A DNA stretch of 64,000 nt, from NCBI GenBank assembly GCA_025964715.1, contig JAOPYH010000408.1:1-64000 (forward strand), in the 5' to 3' direction. Shown in pieces: positions 16,285-23,643 of this stretch. The notes beneath the pieces were generated by a model. That model made no database searches. It saw nothing but the letters and a program-made list of their open reading frames with translations, and was not told the origin of the DNA. The translations under genes and the position numbers were made by a program. Positions within the stretch are counted from its first letter, which is position 1; each line of letters opens with the position of its first letter. Origin of the DNA: Streptosporangiaceae bacterium (GTDB lineage Bacteria; Actinomycetota; Actinomycetes; Streptosporangiales; Streptosporangiaceae).

Positions 16285-17367
16285 TCAGTGCCGATGCGCC
16301 GTCGCCAGGCGGTACTGCTGCCGGACCTCGGCCGCGGTCACTGCCCGGTTGAGGAACATCAGGCCGTCCATCCGGCAGTTGCAGGGGTTGCCCTCCCTGG
16401 TGTTCTGCGGAAAGCTTCCTCCGATCTTGATGCCTCTGGGGTCCGTGGCCGAGGCGAGGTCCGGCTCGGGCGGCCCGGAGACGCCCCAGGGGTCTCCGGG
16501 GAGGGTGTAGAAGCCGGCCAACGGTCTGCCGTTCTTGTACAACGCCATGGTCCCGGTGTCGAAGTCGAACGTGGCCGCAAGGAAGACCCACGTGCCCGGG
16601 GTGAGCACGCTCTGCCAGTCGTCGCCGGCGGCGAACGTCTGAGAGCTCCCGCCGTCGACGCGTCGCCCCAGGGCGACCACGCGCAGTTTCCCGGAGACGC
16701 TGATCACCTCGAGCAGCGCCCGGACGTCGTGGCCCTGGGAGTCGCCGCTGAGGAGTCCGGCCAGGCCGATCGCGTCGTAGTGGTCGGCCGGGTCCGGGGT
16801 GTTGGAGTTGGGGCTCGGATTGGGCCCGGTCATCTTGAACCAGCCCATGATGCTGGTCTGGCGCACGCCGTTGAAGGCGTTCAGGCTCGCAACCCCGGTC
16901 GGCGAATGGACCCCCGCTTTCCAGTCGTCGTTGCCCGCGACGGCGGGATCGATCTGGTGTGCCTGGATGGAGAAGCGGCTCCCCGGGTAGGCGCCGTCCC
17001 GCACTCGCATCGCGGCTCCGCCGTTGATCAGGTTGATGTTCGTGCCGGAGAGGCCCTGGTCGCGCTCCTGCGCGGAGTTCCCCCAGACCGGATGCTCGAA
17101 GTCGTAGTAGGCGACGAGGTTCCGCGCCATGCTCGGCTGCACGTCGCGGCTGTACGGCCGGTGCGGCCCGCCCGCGGCGGACGGCGCGGGCTGCGCTGCC
17201 ACGGACGCCCGGGCGTAGCCCGAGGTCACCGCGAGGGATCCGCCCAGCAGTACGGCCAGTGGGGCCGCCACCAGACGGCGGGACCGGCCCGGCCGGGGCC
17301 GCCGCGCGACGGGGAGCGGGTCCGCGGCCGCGCCGCCGTGACGGATGCCCAAGCGGTGAACTCTCAT
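16285..17367 (-). CDS. secreted LamG-like (concanavalin A-fold) protein
   Basis: A 360-residue exported protein. The N-terminus has many arginines followed by a hydrophobic run (LVAAPLAVLLGGSLAVTSG) and an Ala-x-Ala-type site, a Sec or possibly Tat signal. The mature part begins LVAYYDFEHPVWGNSAQERD and contains LamG beta-sandwich signatures: TSIMGWFKMTG, TPGTWVFLAATFDFDTGTMA, LYKNGRPLAG, and MDGLMFLNRAVTAAEVRQQY at the end. Such domains bind carbohydrate or act as adhesion modules; no catalytic module is seen. A GGAGGT site precedes the ATG. It lies 52 bases downstream of the secreted sugar dehydrogenase, so the two are probably co-transcribed. Confidence 0.85.
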   Translation of the reverse strand: MRVHRLGIRHGGAAADPLPVARRPRPGRSRRLVAAPLAVLLGGSLAVTSGYARASVAAQPAPSAAGGPHRPYSRDVQPSMARNLVAYYDFEHPVWGNSAQERDQGLSGTNINLINGGAAMRVRDGAYPGSRFSIQAHQIDPAVAGNDDWKAGVHSPTGVASLNAFNGVRQTSIMGWFKMTGPNPSPNSNTPDPADHYDAIGLAGLLSGDSQGHDVRALLEVISVSGKLRVVALGRRVDGGSSQTFAAGDDWQSVLTPGTWVFLAATFDFDTGTMALYKNGRPLAGFYTLPGDPWGVSGPPEPDLASATDPRGIKIGGSFPQNTREGNPCNCRMDGLMFLNRAVTAAEVRQQYRLATAHRH

Positions 17368-17419
17368 GCTGACCTCCAGCTTTACCGGGCTTGCGGGCGA
17401 TGGGACGTCGTCGATGCGG

Positions 17420-18907
17420 CTAGCTCTTGGCCCAGCGCGCGCCCGTCACCTTCCAGACCTTGCCGTTGGCCTTGCACAGGATGTAGAGCTCACCGGCGTT
17501 GTCCCGGCCGAACCGGAGGTCGACCCGGGTGCCGCCCGCCAGGTCCTGCATGGTGACCTGCCGGCCCGTGTCGTCGAAGAGCCCGAGTTGGTACATCGTG
17601 GCGCGCTCGCCGCTGCCCCGGCGCATCTCGTCGGCCACGGTGTAGAAGAGCCGCCCGTCGACGCCGTCGCCGAACACGTACTTCCCGTACAGGCTGGGGA
17701 TGCGCAGGCCGCGGTAGACGAACCCGCCGATGACGGCGTGCCCGCTGTCGGCCGTGCACGGCCAGCCGGCGGGTGGGTCGTGGTCGTAGGCGGCCACGGG
17801 ATAGGTGTAGCCGTACTTCTTGTCATCCTGCGGCAGCGTGTAGAGGTGGCAGCGGTCGGCCTTGTTGTAGACGAAGGACCCCTCGCGCTCGCTCCAGCCG
17901 AAGTTGTCGCCGGCCCGGACCTCGTAGATCGACTCGATGGCGTGCTCGCCGATGTGCCCGAGGTACATCCGGTGCGGCCACCGCGGGTCCCAGCTGAAGC
18001 GGTGTGGGTCTCGCATCCCGACGGCGTAGATCTCGCCGAGGGCGCCCGGCCTGCCGGCGAAGGGGTTGGTCGCCGGGATCCCGTACTTGCCGTTGGGGCT
18101 GTTGGTCCCCTGCGGATCGATCCGGAGGATCTTGCCATGCGGGATCGACAGGTTCTGCGGATCGTCGGTCGTGGCGCCCCTGCCGCCGTCCCCCGCGGTG
18201 ACGTAGAGCAGCCCGTAGTCCTTGTCGCCGCGCCGGGCCGTCGGGTTGAAGTCGATCTGCTGGAAACCGTGGACGACACCGGCGAACCCGAGGCGGAGCA
18301 GTTCCCGGTGCGTGCCGCTGAAGGTGCCGGCGGAGGGGTCCTTGGCCGTCCACTCGGTGAGGACGCCGTGGAGGACCGCGCCGGGCTGGGTCCAGTCGGC
18401 GGTCCTGGCGGTGAGTGCGTTACCCGCCTCGGTGTGGACGGTGTAGAACTTCCCGTTGCGGGCGAAGTCCGGATGGAAGGTCACGAAGGCGAAACCGCTC
18501 CCGAGGCCGCGCCCGGAGGCGAAGTCCGGGGCGAACACGGTGGACAGGTCGAGGTACTCGTGCGGCTGCCCGTGCTGCAGCATGTAGAGCTTGCCGTTGA
18601 GGTCGGGTACGTACATGCGCCCGTCGGGCAGCTGGCCGAGATAGTTGATCCGGGCCCAGCGGTTCAGTCGCGGGTCGGTCGGTGGGGGCACCGGGGCGGA
18701 CTTGGGCAACGTGGCGACCTGGTGCAGTGTCAGCGACAGGCCGGACACGATCGGTTTCTCGGGGATCGGATCGGTGACCGGGGTCTCGGATGGCGCACCG
18801 GTGCGTGCGCCGGTTCGAGCGCTCGTTTGCGCGGACGCGTGCGGTGCGGAGAGAGCGGCCACCAGAACGGCGGCCAGCATCAGGAGGAACCATCTGGGCT
18901 TCGACAT
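17420..18907 (-). CDS. secreted glucose/sorbosone dehydrogenase-like beta-propeller
   Basis: A 495-residue exported protein with a signal peptide (FLLMLAAVLVAALSAPHASA). The body is a GSDH six-bladed propeller: GRMYVPDLNGKLYML, FVTFHPDFARNGKFYTVHT, the blade FQQIDFNPTARRGDKDYG, LLYVTAGDGGRGATTDDPQN, HGKILRIDPQGT, EIYAVGMRDPHRFSWDPR, GDNFGWSEREGSF and GLRIPSLYGKYVFGDG. These match soluble PQQ-type aldose dehydrogenases, including the His and Arg near the cofactor pocket. PQQ use is a family expectation, not proven. Control is by a LacI-type operator at the transcription start. The LamG gene follows and may supply sugar binding. Confidence 0.88.
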   Translation of the reverse strand: MSKPRWFLLMLAAVLVAALSAPHASAQTSARTGARTGAPSETPVTDPIPEKPIVSGLSLTLHQVATLPKSAPVPPPTDPRLNRWARINYLGQLPDGRMYVPDLNGKLYMLQHGQPHEYLDLSTVFAPDFASGRGLGSGFAFVTFHPDFARNGKFYTVHTEAGNALTARTADWTQPGAVLHGVLTEWTAKDPSAGTFSGTHRELLRLGFAGVVHGFQQIDFNPTARRGDKDYGLLYVTAGDGGRGATTDDPQNLSIPHGKILRIDPQGTNSPNGKYGIPATNPFAGRPGALGEIYAVGMRDPHRFSWDPRWPHRMYLGHIGEHAIESIYEVRAGDNFGWSEREGSFVYNKADRCHLYTLPQDDKKYGYTYPVAAYDHDPPAGWPCTADSGHAVIGGFVYRGLRIPSLYGKYVFGDGVDGRLFYTVADEMRRGSGERATMYQLGLFDDTGRQVTMQDLAGGTRVDLRFGRDNAGELYILCKANGKVWKVTGARWAKS

Positions 18908-18928
18908 CTCACCAACCCGTGTAGAGGT

Positions 18929-18950
18929 GAAAGCGCTTTCCGAAATTTCG
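18929..18950 (-). promoter_or_regulatory. LacI-type operator, two abutting palindromes
   Basis: GAAAGCGCTTTC (18929-18940) is a perfect 12-bp palindrome of the kind bound by many LacI-family sugar repressors. CGAAATTTCG (18941-18950) is a perfect 10-bp palindrome directly next to it. Together they lie over the predicted transcription start of the sugar dehydrogenase gene, where binding would block initiation. No LacI gene is in the window. Confidence 0.65.
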
Positions 18951-18956
18951 TTCGAG

Positions 18957-18986
18957 ACGCTACAGAGCTGATCGAGGGAACGTCAA
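18957..18986 (-). promoter_or_regulatory. sigma-70-type promoter of the sugar dehydrogenase/LamG unit
   Basis: On the minus strand TTGACG (18986-18981) and TAGCGT (18962-18957) are separated by 18 bases. The start would fall near 18949, inside the operator palindromes, and about 40 bases before the ATG. Confidence 0.6.
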
Positions 18987-19041
18987 GAGTCCGTCACTCG
19001 GAGCGTGCGACGTGGGGGCTCTCATCGGTGGCATGGCAAAA

Positions 19042-19070
19042 GGCCCTGCCCCCGCGATGGGGACAGGGCC
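19042..19070 (-). terminator. intrinsic terminator after lsr2
   Basis: GGCCCTGCCCC pairs with GGGGACAGGGCC (one base bulged) around a CGCGAT loop. In the minus direction the stem is followed by TTTT, 17 bases after the lsr2 stop, the classical intrinsic form. Confidence 0.75.
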
Positions 19071-19086
19071 TGTGCGCGGCTCGCCG

Positions 19087-19488
19087 TCAGTGCTTCCCGG
19101 GCAAGAACGTGGCCTCCGGCACCTTCTTGCCCGCATCCTTTGCCCGGCTCGGGTCGTTGGCCTCGTAGGCCTCGACCACCTGCGCGGAGATGCGGCCGCG
19201 GTCGTTCACCGCGATGCCGTGCTGCCTGGCCCAGGTGCGAATGTCCGCAGACCGCTCCCGGGTGTGTGTGGTGCGCGGTCCGGTGCCCCGGGCCTGTCGG
19301 CTGGGTTGCCGAACCCCGGCCTTACGAGCCTTCTCAACATAGGGGGTGAAGCTGCCGCGCAGTTTGTCCGCGTGCCCCGCGCTCAGATCGATCTCGTAGG
19401 CGACACCGTCCAGTGAAAAAATCACCGTCTCGTCGGCCGCCTTGCCATCGATGTCGTCCAGGAGCTCGACGACAGTTCTCCGTGCCAT
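19087..19488 (-). CDS. lsr2: Lsr2-family nucleoid-associated protein, paralogue 1
   Basis: A 133-residue H-NS-like protein. The N-terminal dimerisation domain (residues 1-58) is typical: RRTVVELLDDIDGKAADETV, then VAYEIDLSAGHADKLRGSFTPYVEKARK. A linker of about 30 residues is longer than usual and basic. The C-terminal DNA-binding domain keeps IRTWARQHGIAVNDRGRISAQV, including the RGR hook that enters the minor groove of AT-rich DNA. Lsr2 silences horizontally acquired genes. It lies 29 bases downstream of a second lsr2 paralogue and ends at an intrinsic terminator, so they form an operon. Confidence 0.93.
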   Translation of the reverse strand: MARRTVVELLDDIDGKAADETVIFSLDGVAYEIDLSAGHADKLRGSFTPYVEKARKAGVRQPSRQARGTGPRTTHTRERSADIRTWARQHGIAVNDRGRISAQVVEAYEANDPSRAKDAGKKVPEATFLPGKH

Positions 19489-19517
19489 GAAATTTCCTCC
19501 CCAAGCCCGGTAGCCGA

Positions 19518-19883
19518 TCAGTCTCCCGGCTTGGCGTCCGGATGAGCGGCTATGAACTTTTCATAGACTTCGTCGGCGATCTTCCCACGGGTGCTGACCT
19601 CCACGCCCTCGGCCTCGGCCCACTCGCGGACGTCGGTGTTGGAGTAGCCGTGCAGCCGCGGACCTGCCTCGACGGCGCCCTTGCGCGCCCGGCCCGCCTG
19701 CTTGACCTCGACGGCTTTGTCGAGATAAGGCGCCAGTGCTTCGAGCACCTCGTGGAGCTTCTTGAAATTATCGTCACCAAGGTCAATGGTGAACTTTCTG
19801 CCGGCGATCTCAAAGTCACGCTTGGCGACGTCTTCGCCGTCGTAGCCATCGAAATCGTCCAGCAGGATCACTTTAGTCGCCAC
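19518..19883 (-). CDS. Lsr2-family protein, paralogue 2, with RGK in place of RGR
   Basis: A 121-residue acidic Lsr2 homologue. The N-terminal domain reads TKVILLDDFDGYDGEDVAKR, FEIAGRKFTIDLGDDNFKKL, with dimer helix HEVLEALAPYLDKAVEVKQ. The DNA-binding end is VREWAEAEGVEVSTRGKIAD: the canonical STRGRI hook has become STRGKI, and nearby charges are more acidic. DNA affinity or sequence preference may differ, or it may act as a heterodimer partner for paralogue 1. The GTG at 19883 is chosen because AAAGGG lies six bases before it and it begins the conserved domain; the frame stays open 31 codons upstream. Promoter TATCCT lies 36 bases upstream. Confidence 0.88.
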   Translation of the reverse strand: MATKVILLDDFDGYDGEDVAKRDFEIAGRKFTIDLGDDNFKKLHEVLEALAPYLDKAVEVKQAGRARKGAVEAGPRLHGYSNTDVREWAEAEGVEVSTRGKIADEVYEKFIAAHPDAKPGD

Positions 19884-19918
19884 TCGAATCCCTTTCTCCA
19901 TAGCCCCCGCCTGGACAT

Positions 19919-19924
19919 AGGATA
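19919..19924 (-). promoter_or_regulatory. -10 box of the lsr2 pair
   Basis: TATCCT on the minus strand fits TAnnnT. It would give a leader of about 28 bases ahead of the GTG at 19883, with the AAAGGG binding site inside it. No clear -35 is seen. Confidence 0.45.
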
Positions 19925-20038
19925 ATGGGAGTGGGTGTCCGTCCGAGCCTGATCGCGCAAACGCTGCGCGCATCACTTCACTATGATGGCAGACTTGCGG
20001 ACCGGTGGGTGCTCATGCTTACTGCATCGCCGGGCTGA

Positions 20039-21187
20039 TCACTCGGCCTTGAGACGGGCGCTCAGCCACTCGAGGGTCGCGGGGACCATACGGCGGAAGG
20101 TCCGGAAGTTGTGGCCGCCGGAGTCGAGGAACAGGCTGTGGACCTGCATGGGCGCCTTGGCCTGGGCGACGAACTGCTGCGCCTGTGGGAAGGTCTTCTC
20201 GCCGGTCCGGCAGGACTCGACCAGGATCGAGACGTTGGGCGCCGGCAGGTGCTGCTCGCGCCACAGCAGGTCGTTCTCCTGCCGCACGGCCTTGCTCCCG
20301 CCGTAAAGGTCACCGGTCGTGAGGTCCTGCAGGGACTTGTAGTAGCCGGACAGGGACGCGGCCGCCGAGAAGCGGTCGGGATGGCGCATGGCCATCTTCA
20401 CCGCGCAATAGCCGCCGGTGGAGTCGCCCATGAAGCCCCAGCCGCTCCGTCCATTGGCCACCCGGTAGTGGGCGGCCACCGCGGTCGGGACATCCTGGGC
20501 GAAGAAGCTCTCCGCCTGCGGGCCGGCCGGGACGTCGGTGCACTCGGTGTCCCGGGGCGGGGCCACGGTCGGCCGCATCATGATCCAGATAGTGGGCTGC
20601 ACTTTGCCGCTCTTCACGCCCTGCGCGACGAGCTCGGGGAAATGCATGGCGTGCACCAGTGCGGCCGGGTTCCCGGGATAGCCGGTCATGACGATGACCG
20701 CGGGGAACCGCCGCGAGGCGAAGGGGCTCTGGAAGTACTCCGGGGGCAGGAGCACAAAGGTGTCGCTTCTCAGGCCCGTGGTCGGGCCCTGGAAGCGGAA
20801 TTCCTCTAGGGCGCCGTCCCGGGCCGGATCCTGGTGGCCCCGGTGCAGGTTCATCCTCTTGATCGGTGCGGTAGTGATCGCGACGCGGACGCTTCCGGAC
20901 CGCGCCTGGACATGCTTGATCCCCGCCACCCCCGCATTCGTGCCGAGAAGGTCGTCCCAGCCGGAGTAGAAGACGTAGTGGTCGTTGACCAGGGCGAGTA
21001 CGGCCACGAGGGCGGTCAGCTGGGTGAGCGCGAGCACGCCGATACGACCCAAGATCGGCACGACCCCCTTGCCGGCGAGCTTCGGCCACCACCACACGGT
21101 GCCTGCCGCGGTGATCGCGACCAGCACGAACAGCACGACCAGGAATCCGGCGCTGGTAAGTCCCACGTGCCCCCCCGATGAACTCAC
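20039..21187 (-). CDS. membrane-anchored esterase (antigen 85/FrsA-like alpha/beta hydrolase)
   Basis: A 382-residue protein with two N-terminal membrane helices, about residues 10-32 and 45-66, then an extracellular esterase domain. The domain shows TFVLLPPEYFQ, FPAVIVMTGYPGNP, the nucleophile GFMGDSTGGYCAVKMA (GDSTGG) near residue 255, SAAASLSGYYKS, and a C-terminal histidine in FLDSGGHNFRTFRRM near 357. This is the Esterase-D/antigen 85 layout; mycolyl transfer is not implied. The start may be GTG 21187, close to a TACGAT -10 box, or GTG 21166, just after a GGGGGG run; the latter begins directly at the first helix. Confidence 0.82.
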   Translation of the reverse strand: MSSSGGHVGLTSAGFLVVLFVLVAITAAGTVWWWPKLAGKGVVPILGRIGVLALTQLTALVAVLALVNDHYVFYSGWDDLLGTNAGVAGIKHVQARSGSVRVAITTAPIKRMNLHRGHQDPARDGALEEFRFQGPTTGLRSDTFVLLPPEYFQSPFASRRFPAVIVMTGYPGNPAALVHAMHFPELVAQGVKSGKVQPTIWIMMRPTVAPPRDTECTDVPAGPQAESFFAQDVPTAVAAHYRVANGRSGWGFMGDSTGGYCAVKMAMRHPDRFSAAASLSGYYKSLQDLTTGDLYGGSKAVRQENDLLWREQHLPAPNVSILVESCRTGEKTFPQAQQFVAQAKAPMQVHSLFLDSGGHNFRTFRRMVPATLEWLSARLKAE

Positions 21188-21200
21188 TGAGCAGGATCGT

Positions 21201-21218
21201 AATTATTGCAACAATTAT
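21201..21218. promoter_or_regulatory. AT-rich inverted repeat over the esterase promoter
   Basis: AATTATTGCAACAATTAT is an imperfect 18-bp dyad of only about 17% G+C in a genome near 70%. It lies 14 bases before the esterase start and touches the candidate -10 TACGAT. It could be a repressor site, or a target of the nearby Lsr2 proteins, which favour AT-rich DNA. Confidence 0.4.
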
Positions 21219-21273
21219 CGGCATGAGGAGCCACTGATCAGGGTAGGTGCGCGCAGGTATGCCCTGACCTAGC

Positions 21274-21300
21274 GGAAGGTTAGAGCGGCGTTAACCTTCC
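21274..21300 (-). terminator. 9-bp hairpin between the esterase and FUSC genes
   Basis: GGAAGGTTA (21274-21282) pairs with TAACCTTCC (21292-21300) around a 9-base loop, about 80 bases after the FUSC stop in the minus direction. There is no T-tract; it may be a terminator or a regulator site. Confidence 0.4.
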
Positions 21301-21381
21301 CGTGGTTCTTTCCCGCTTACCGGCGCGGCTGAACCGTGATAATCGCAAGGACCGATGCCGGCTCTCCGCCCCGGCCCGCCG

Positions 21382-23553
21382 CTACTGAGGCCCCGTGCCG
21401 GCCTTGCGGCGCAGACGGAGGGCGCTGTGGCTCGGATGGAGCGAGCTGAGGGCGGCGGCGAGATCGTCCGCCAAGGCGGTGAGGGTGCGCGTCCGCACCC
21501 CGCCGCGTTCCGGGCCCGTGGTCGCGGCCAGGACAGGCCACGGCCGCTCAGGGAGGTCCAGTGTCAGCCCGTAGTCGCCAGTGAGCCTGCGCAGCGGGGC
21601 GGTCAGCTTGGCCGCCACGTCCGGGCACGGATGGTGGAGGGCGGCGGCCGCGGCCAGGGCCCTGGCCCGCACGGTGATCTTGGTGTATGTCCGGAGTTTC
21701 CGGGCCACGCCGGCGCCGTCGAGCCGGGCCAGGGTGGGCCCGCCCCAGGGATGTGCCGCCAGGGCGAGCTGATGCATCCGGGCGTCCAGCCGGCGGGCCG
21801 ACATGAGCAGGTCGGGCGTGCACGGCTGTCCGGCCGATTTGTCGCGTACCGCCTCGAGCAGGGCCACGAGTTCCACGACGAAGGTGCCGCGGGCTGCCGC
21901 GATCGCCCTGCGGTTGTGCACCGGGAAAACGAGTACGGCGACCAACGCCGCCACGACGGCTCCGATCGCCGTCTCCAGGAGACGTGTGACAAGGAGCGCG
22001 TCGCTGAACAGGCCGAGGGCGTCGTAGAGCAGTCCCATGAGCGTGGTGACCGCGAACGCCAGCACGGCGTAGGCCACCCGGAAGAAGTAGACGCCGACGA
22101 ATACGCACACCGACATCACCGCGATGATGAGCGCGTCGTGTCCGCGGGTCAGGTGCACGGCTGCGATCGCCGCCACGACCCCGAGTGCGGTCCCGAGCAG
22201 GCGATGGGTGCCCTTGACCAGCGTCTCACCCGTCGTTGCGGTGCCGGTGAGCACGAACAGGCAGGCGAGCATGGCCCAGTAGTAGCGCCCGGGTGAGATC
22301 TGCACCGCGCAGACAAGAGTCAGCAGCGAGGCCAGCCCGGCCTGTACGCACTGCCGGGTGTTGAGCGACGGGTGCAGCCATCGCCGGCGCGCGTCGCCGC
22401 CCGCTTCCAGCGCGTCGGCTGCCGAGGTAGCCGCGCCCGGCAGATAGCCGACGATGAGGTGGACCCCCGGCTCGAACTCCTTCGCCTCCGAGCCGGGATC
22501 CCGCCCCCCCGCGGGATGCGGGCCCGAGTCGTCGTCGCCCGCGGCGAGTGCGTCGGACAGGTCCCGGACGGCGTGTGCCAGCCCCGCTATGGACAGCTCG
22601 TCGGCGAGGCCGCCGGGCTGCTTGGCCAGCTCGTCCGCGTACCGCCGGGCCTGGTCCAGGTCCAGGTGAGCGGCCGCGCGGAGTGCGGCTGCGGCGCTGG
22701 ACATGACGCCGACCGGCAGCGGGCCGGAGCCGGCCAGTGCGGTCGCCGCGGCCGTCACCTCGTCCACCGCGATTTCCGTCGACAGCAGCCGCGTGCGGAT
22801 CCGGTGGGCCTGGCCATTGGCCGGCGCCAGGGACGAGGCGAGGTGCCCCTCCACGATGAGAGCGGCTTCGAGGACGTGGAGCCCGCGCGCCTGCAGGTCA
22901 CGCTCGGCCTTCGGGCCGGGATCGGCGATCAGCTCGGCGCAGGCGCGGGCCACCGCGGCGACCCGCAGGTCGAACCCGCGCAGTGCCGCGGCGACGGTGG
23001 CCTCGGGACGCTCGTAGGCGACGCCGACCATCAGGACGACGAGGCCCGCCGTCGCCAGCAGGAAGACCACGCCGATCGGCACGAGCTGATCCCACGTGAC
23101 GTGGGAGAACGTGCCGAAGAGATAGCAGAACCACCCGAGCAGGCCATAGTTCAGACCGCGGTTGCCGAACCGCCGGATGTAGACGGCGAGCACGGTGAGC
23201 ACGACGAAGCCGAGGCGGGAGGCCTGTGGGTAGTGGCCGGCCGCGACGGCCACCGCGACCCCGCCGAACGCGATGAACGGCACGGCCGTAGCCGTGAGCG
23301 ACGCGTCCAGGCGGGTTCTGGCCGCGAGCAGGAACGAGCCGTTCATGGCGACGACGCCGCCGAGCATCATCGCGGCGATCGGCCGCAGTCCCAGGAGCGG
23401 CCCGATCCAGTACTCGAGGACGGCGACGATCGCCACGGCCACCGTGGTTCGCCAGGCGAGGTGCCATCGGGCCAGTCCCGGATCATCCGCGATCGCCCTG
23501 TTGAGCGCTTTCCGGGCCCGCCGGCGTGCCAATCCTGTCCAACTGGACGTCAT
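21382..23553 (-). CDS. FUSC-family membrane protein (aromatic acid/efflux type)
   Basis: A 723-residue protein with two sets of membrane helices. The first six or so span residues 30-185, starting ARWHLAWRTTVAVAIVAVLE and including GLRPIAAMMLGGVVAMNGSF. A long soluble segment follows to about residue 385. The second set (about 390-535) contains SLNTRQCVQAGLASLLTLVC, ISPGRYYWAMLACLFVLTGT and LVKGTHRLLGTALGVVAAI, the fusaric-acid-resistance (FUSC_2) signature. The C-terminal soluble domain runs to the end. The family exports aromatic acids or other small organic anions; the real substrate is unknown. It is divergent from a GntR regulator with a shared palindrome between them, suggesting ligand-induced export. 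Confidence 0.88.
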   Translation of the reverse strand: MTSSWTGLARRRARKALNRAIADDPGLARWHLAWRTTVAVAIVAVLEYWIGPLLGLRPIAAMMLGGVVAMNGSFLLAARTRLDASLTATAVPFIAFGGVAVAVAAGHYPQASRLGFVVLTVLAVYIRRFGNRGLNYGLLGWFCYLFGTFSHVTWDQLVPIGVVFLLATAGLVVLMVGVAYERPEATVAAALRGFDLRVAAVARACAELIADPGPKAERDLQARGLHVLEAALIVEGHLASSLAPANGQAHRIRTRLLSTEIAVDEVTAAATALAGSGPLPVGVMSSAAAALRAAAHLDLDQARRYADELAKQPGGLADELSIAGLAHAVRDLSDALAAGDDDSGPHPAGGRDPGSEAKEFEPGVHLIVGYLPGAATSAADALEAGGDARRRWLHPSLNTRQCVQAGLASLLTLVCAVQISPGRYYWAMLACLFVLTGTATTGETLVKGTHRLLGTALGVVAAIAAVHLTRGHDALIIAVMSVCVFVGVYFFRVAYAVLAFAVTTLMGLLYDALGLFSDALLVTRLLETAIGAVVAALVAVLVFPVHNRRAIAAARGTFVVELVALLEAVRDKSAGQPCTPDLLMSARRLDARMHQLALAAHPWGGPTLARLDGAGVARKLRTYTKITVRARALAAAAALHHPCPDVAAKLTAPLRRLTGDYGLTLDLPERPWPVLAATTGPERGGVRTRTLTALADDLAAALSSLHPSHSALRLRRKAGTGPQ

Positions 23554-23580
23554 CGCCCGGCTCAGCTCCTTGTCAAGACG

Positions 23581-23592
23581 TGGGATGTCCCA
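23581..23592. promoter_or_regulatory. palindromic operator between FUSC and GntR genes
   Basis: TGGGA-TG-TCCCA forms a perfect 5-bp dyad in the 90-base divergent intergenic region. It lies immediately upstream of TAAGAT (23597-23602), a -10 box for the GntR gene. It is the natural site for autoregulation by the GntR protein and control of the transporter. Confidence 0.45.
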
Positions 23593-23643
23593 TGTCTAAG
23601 ATCATACGTAATGGGGCAAACCGCAACGATCGGAGAAACCCAC

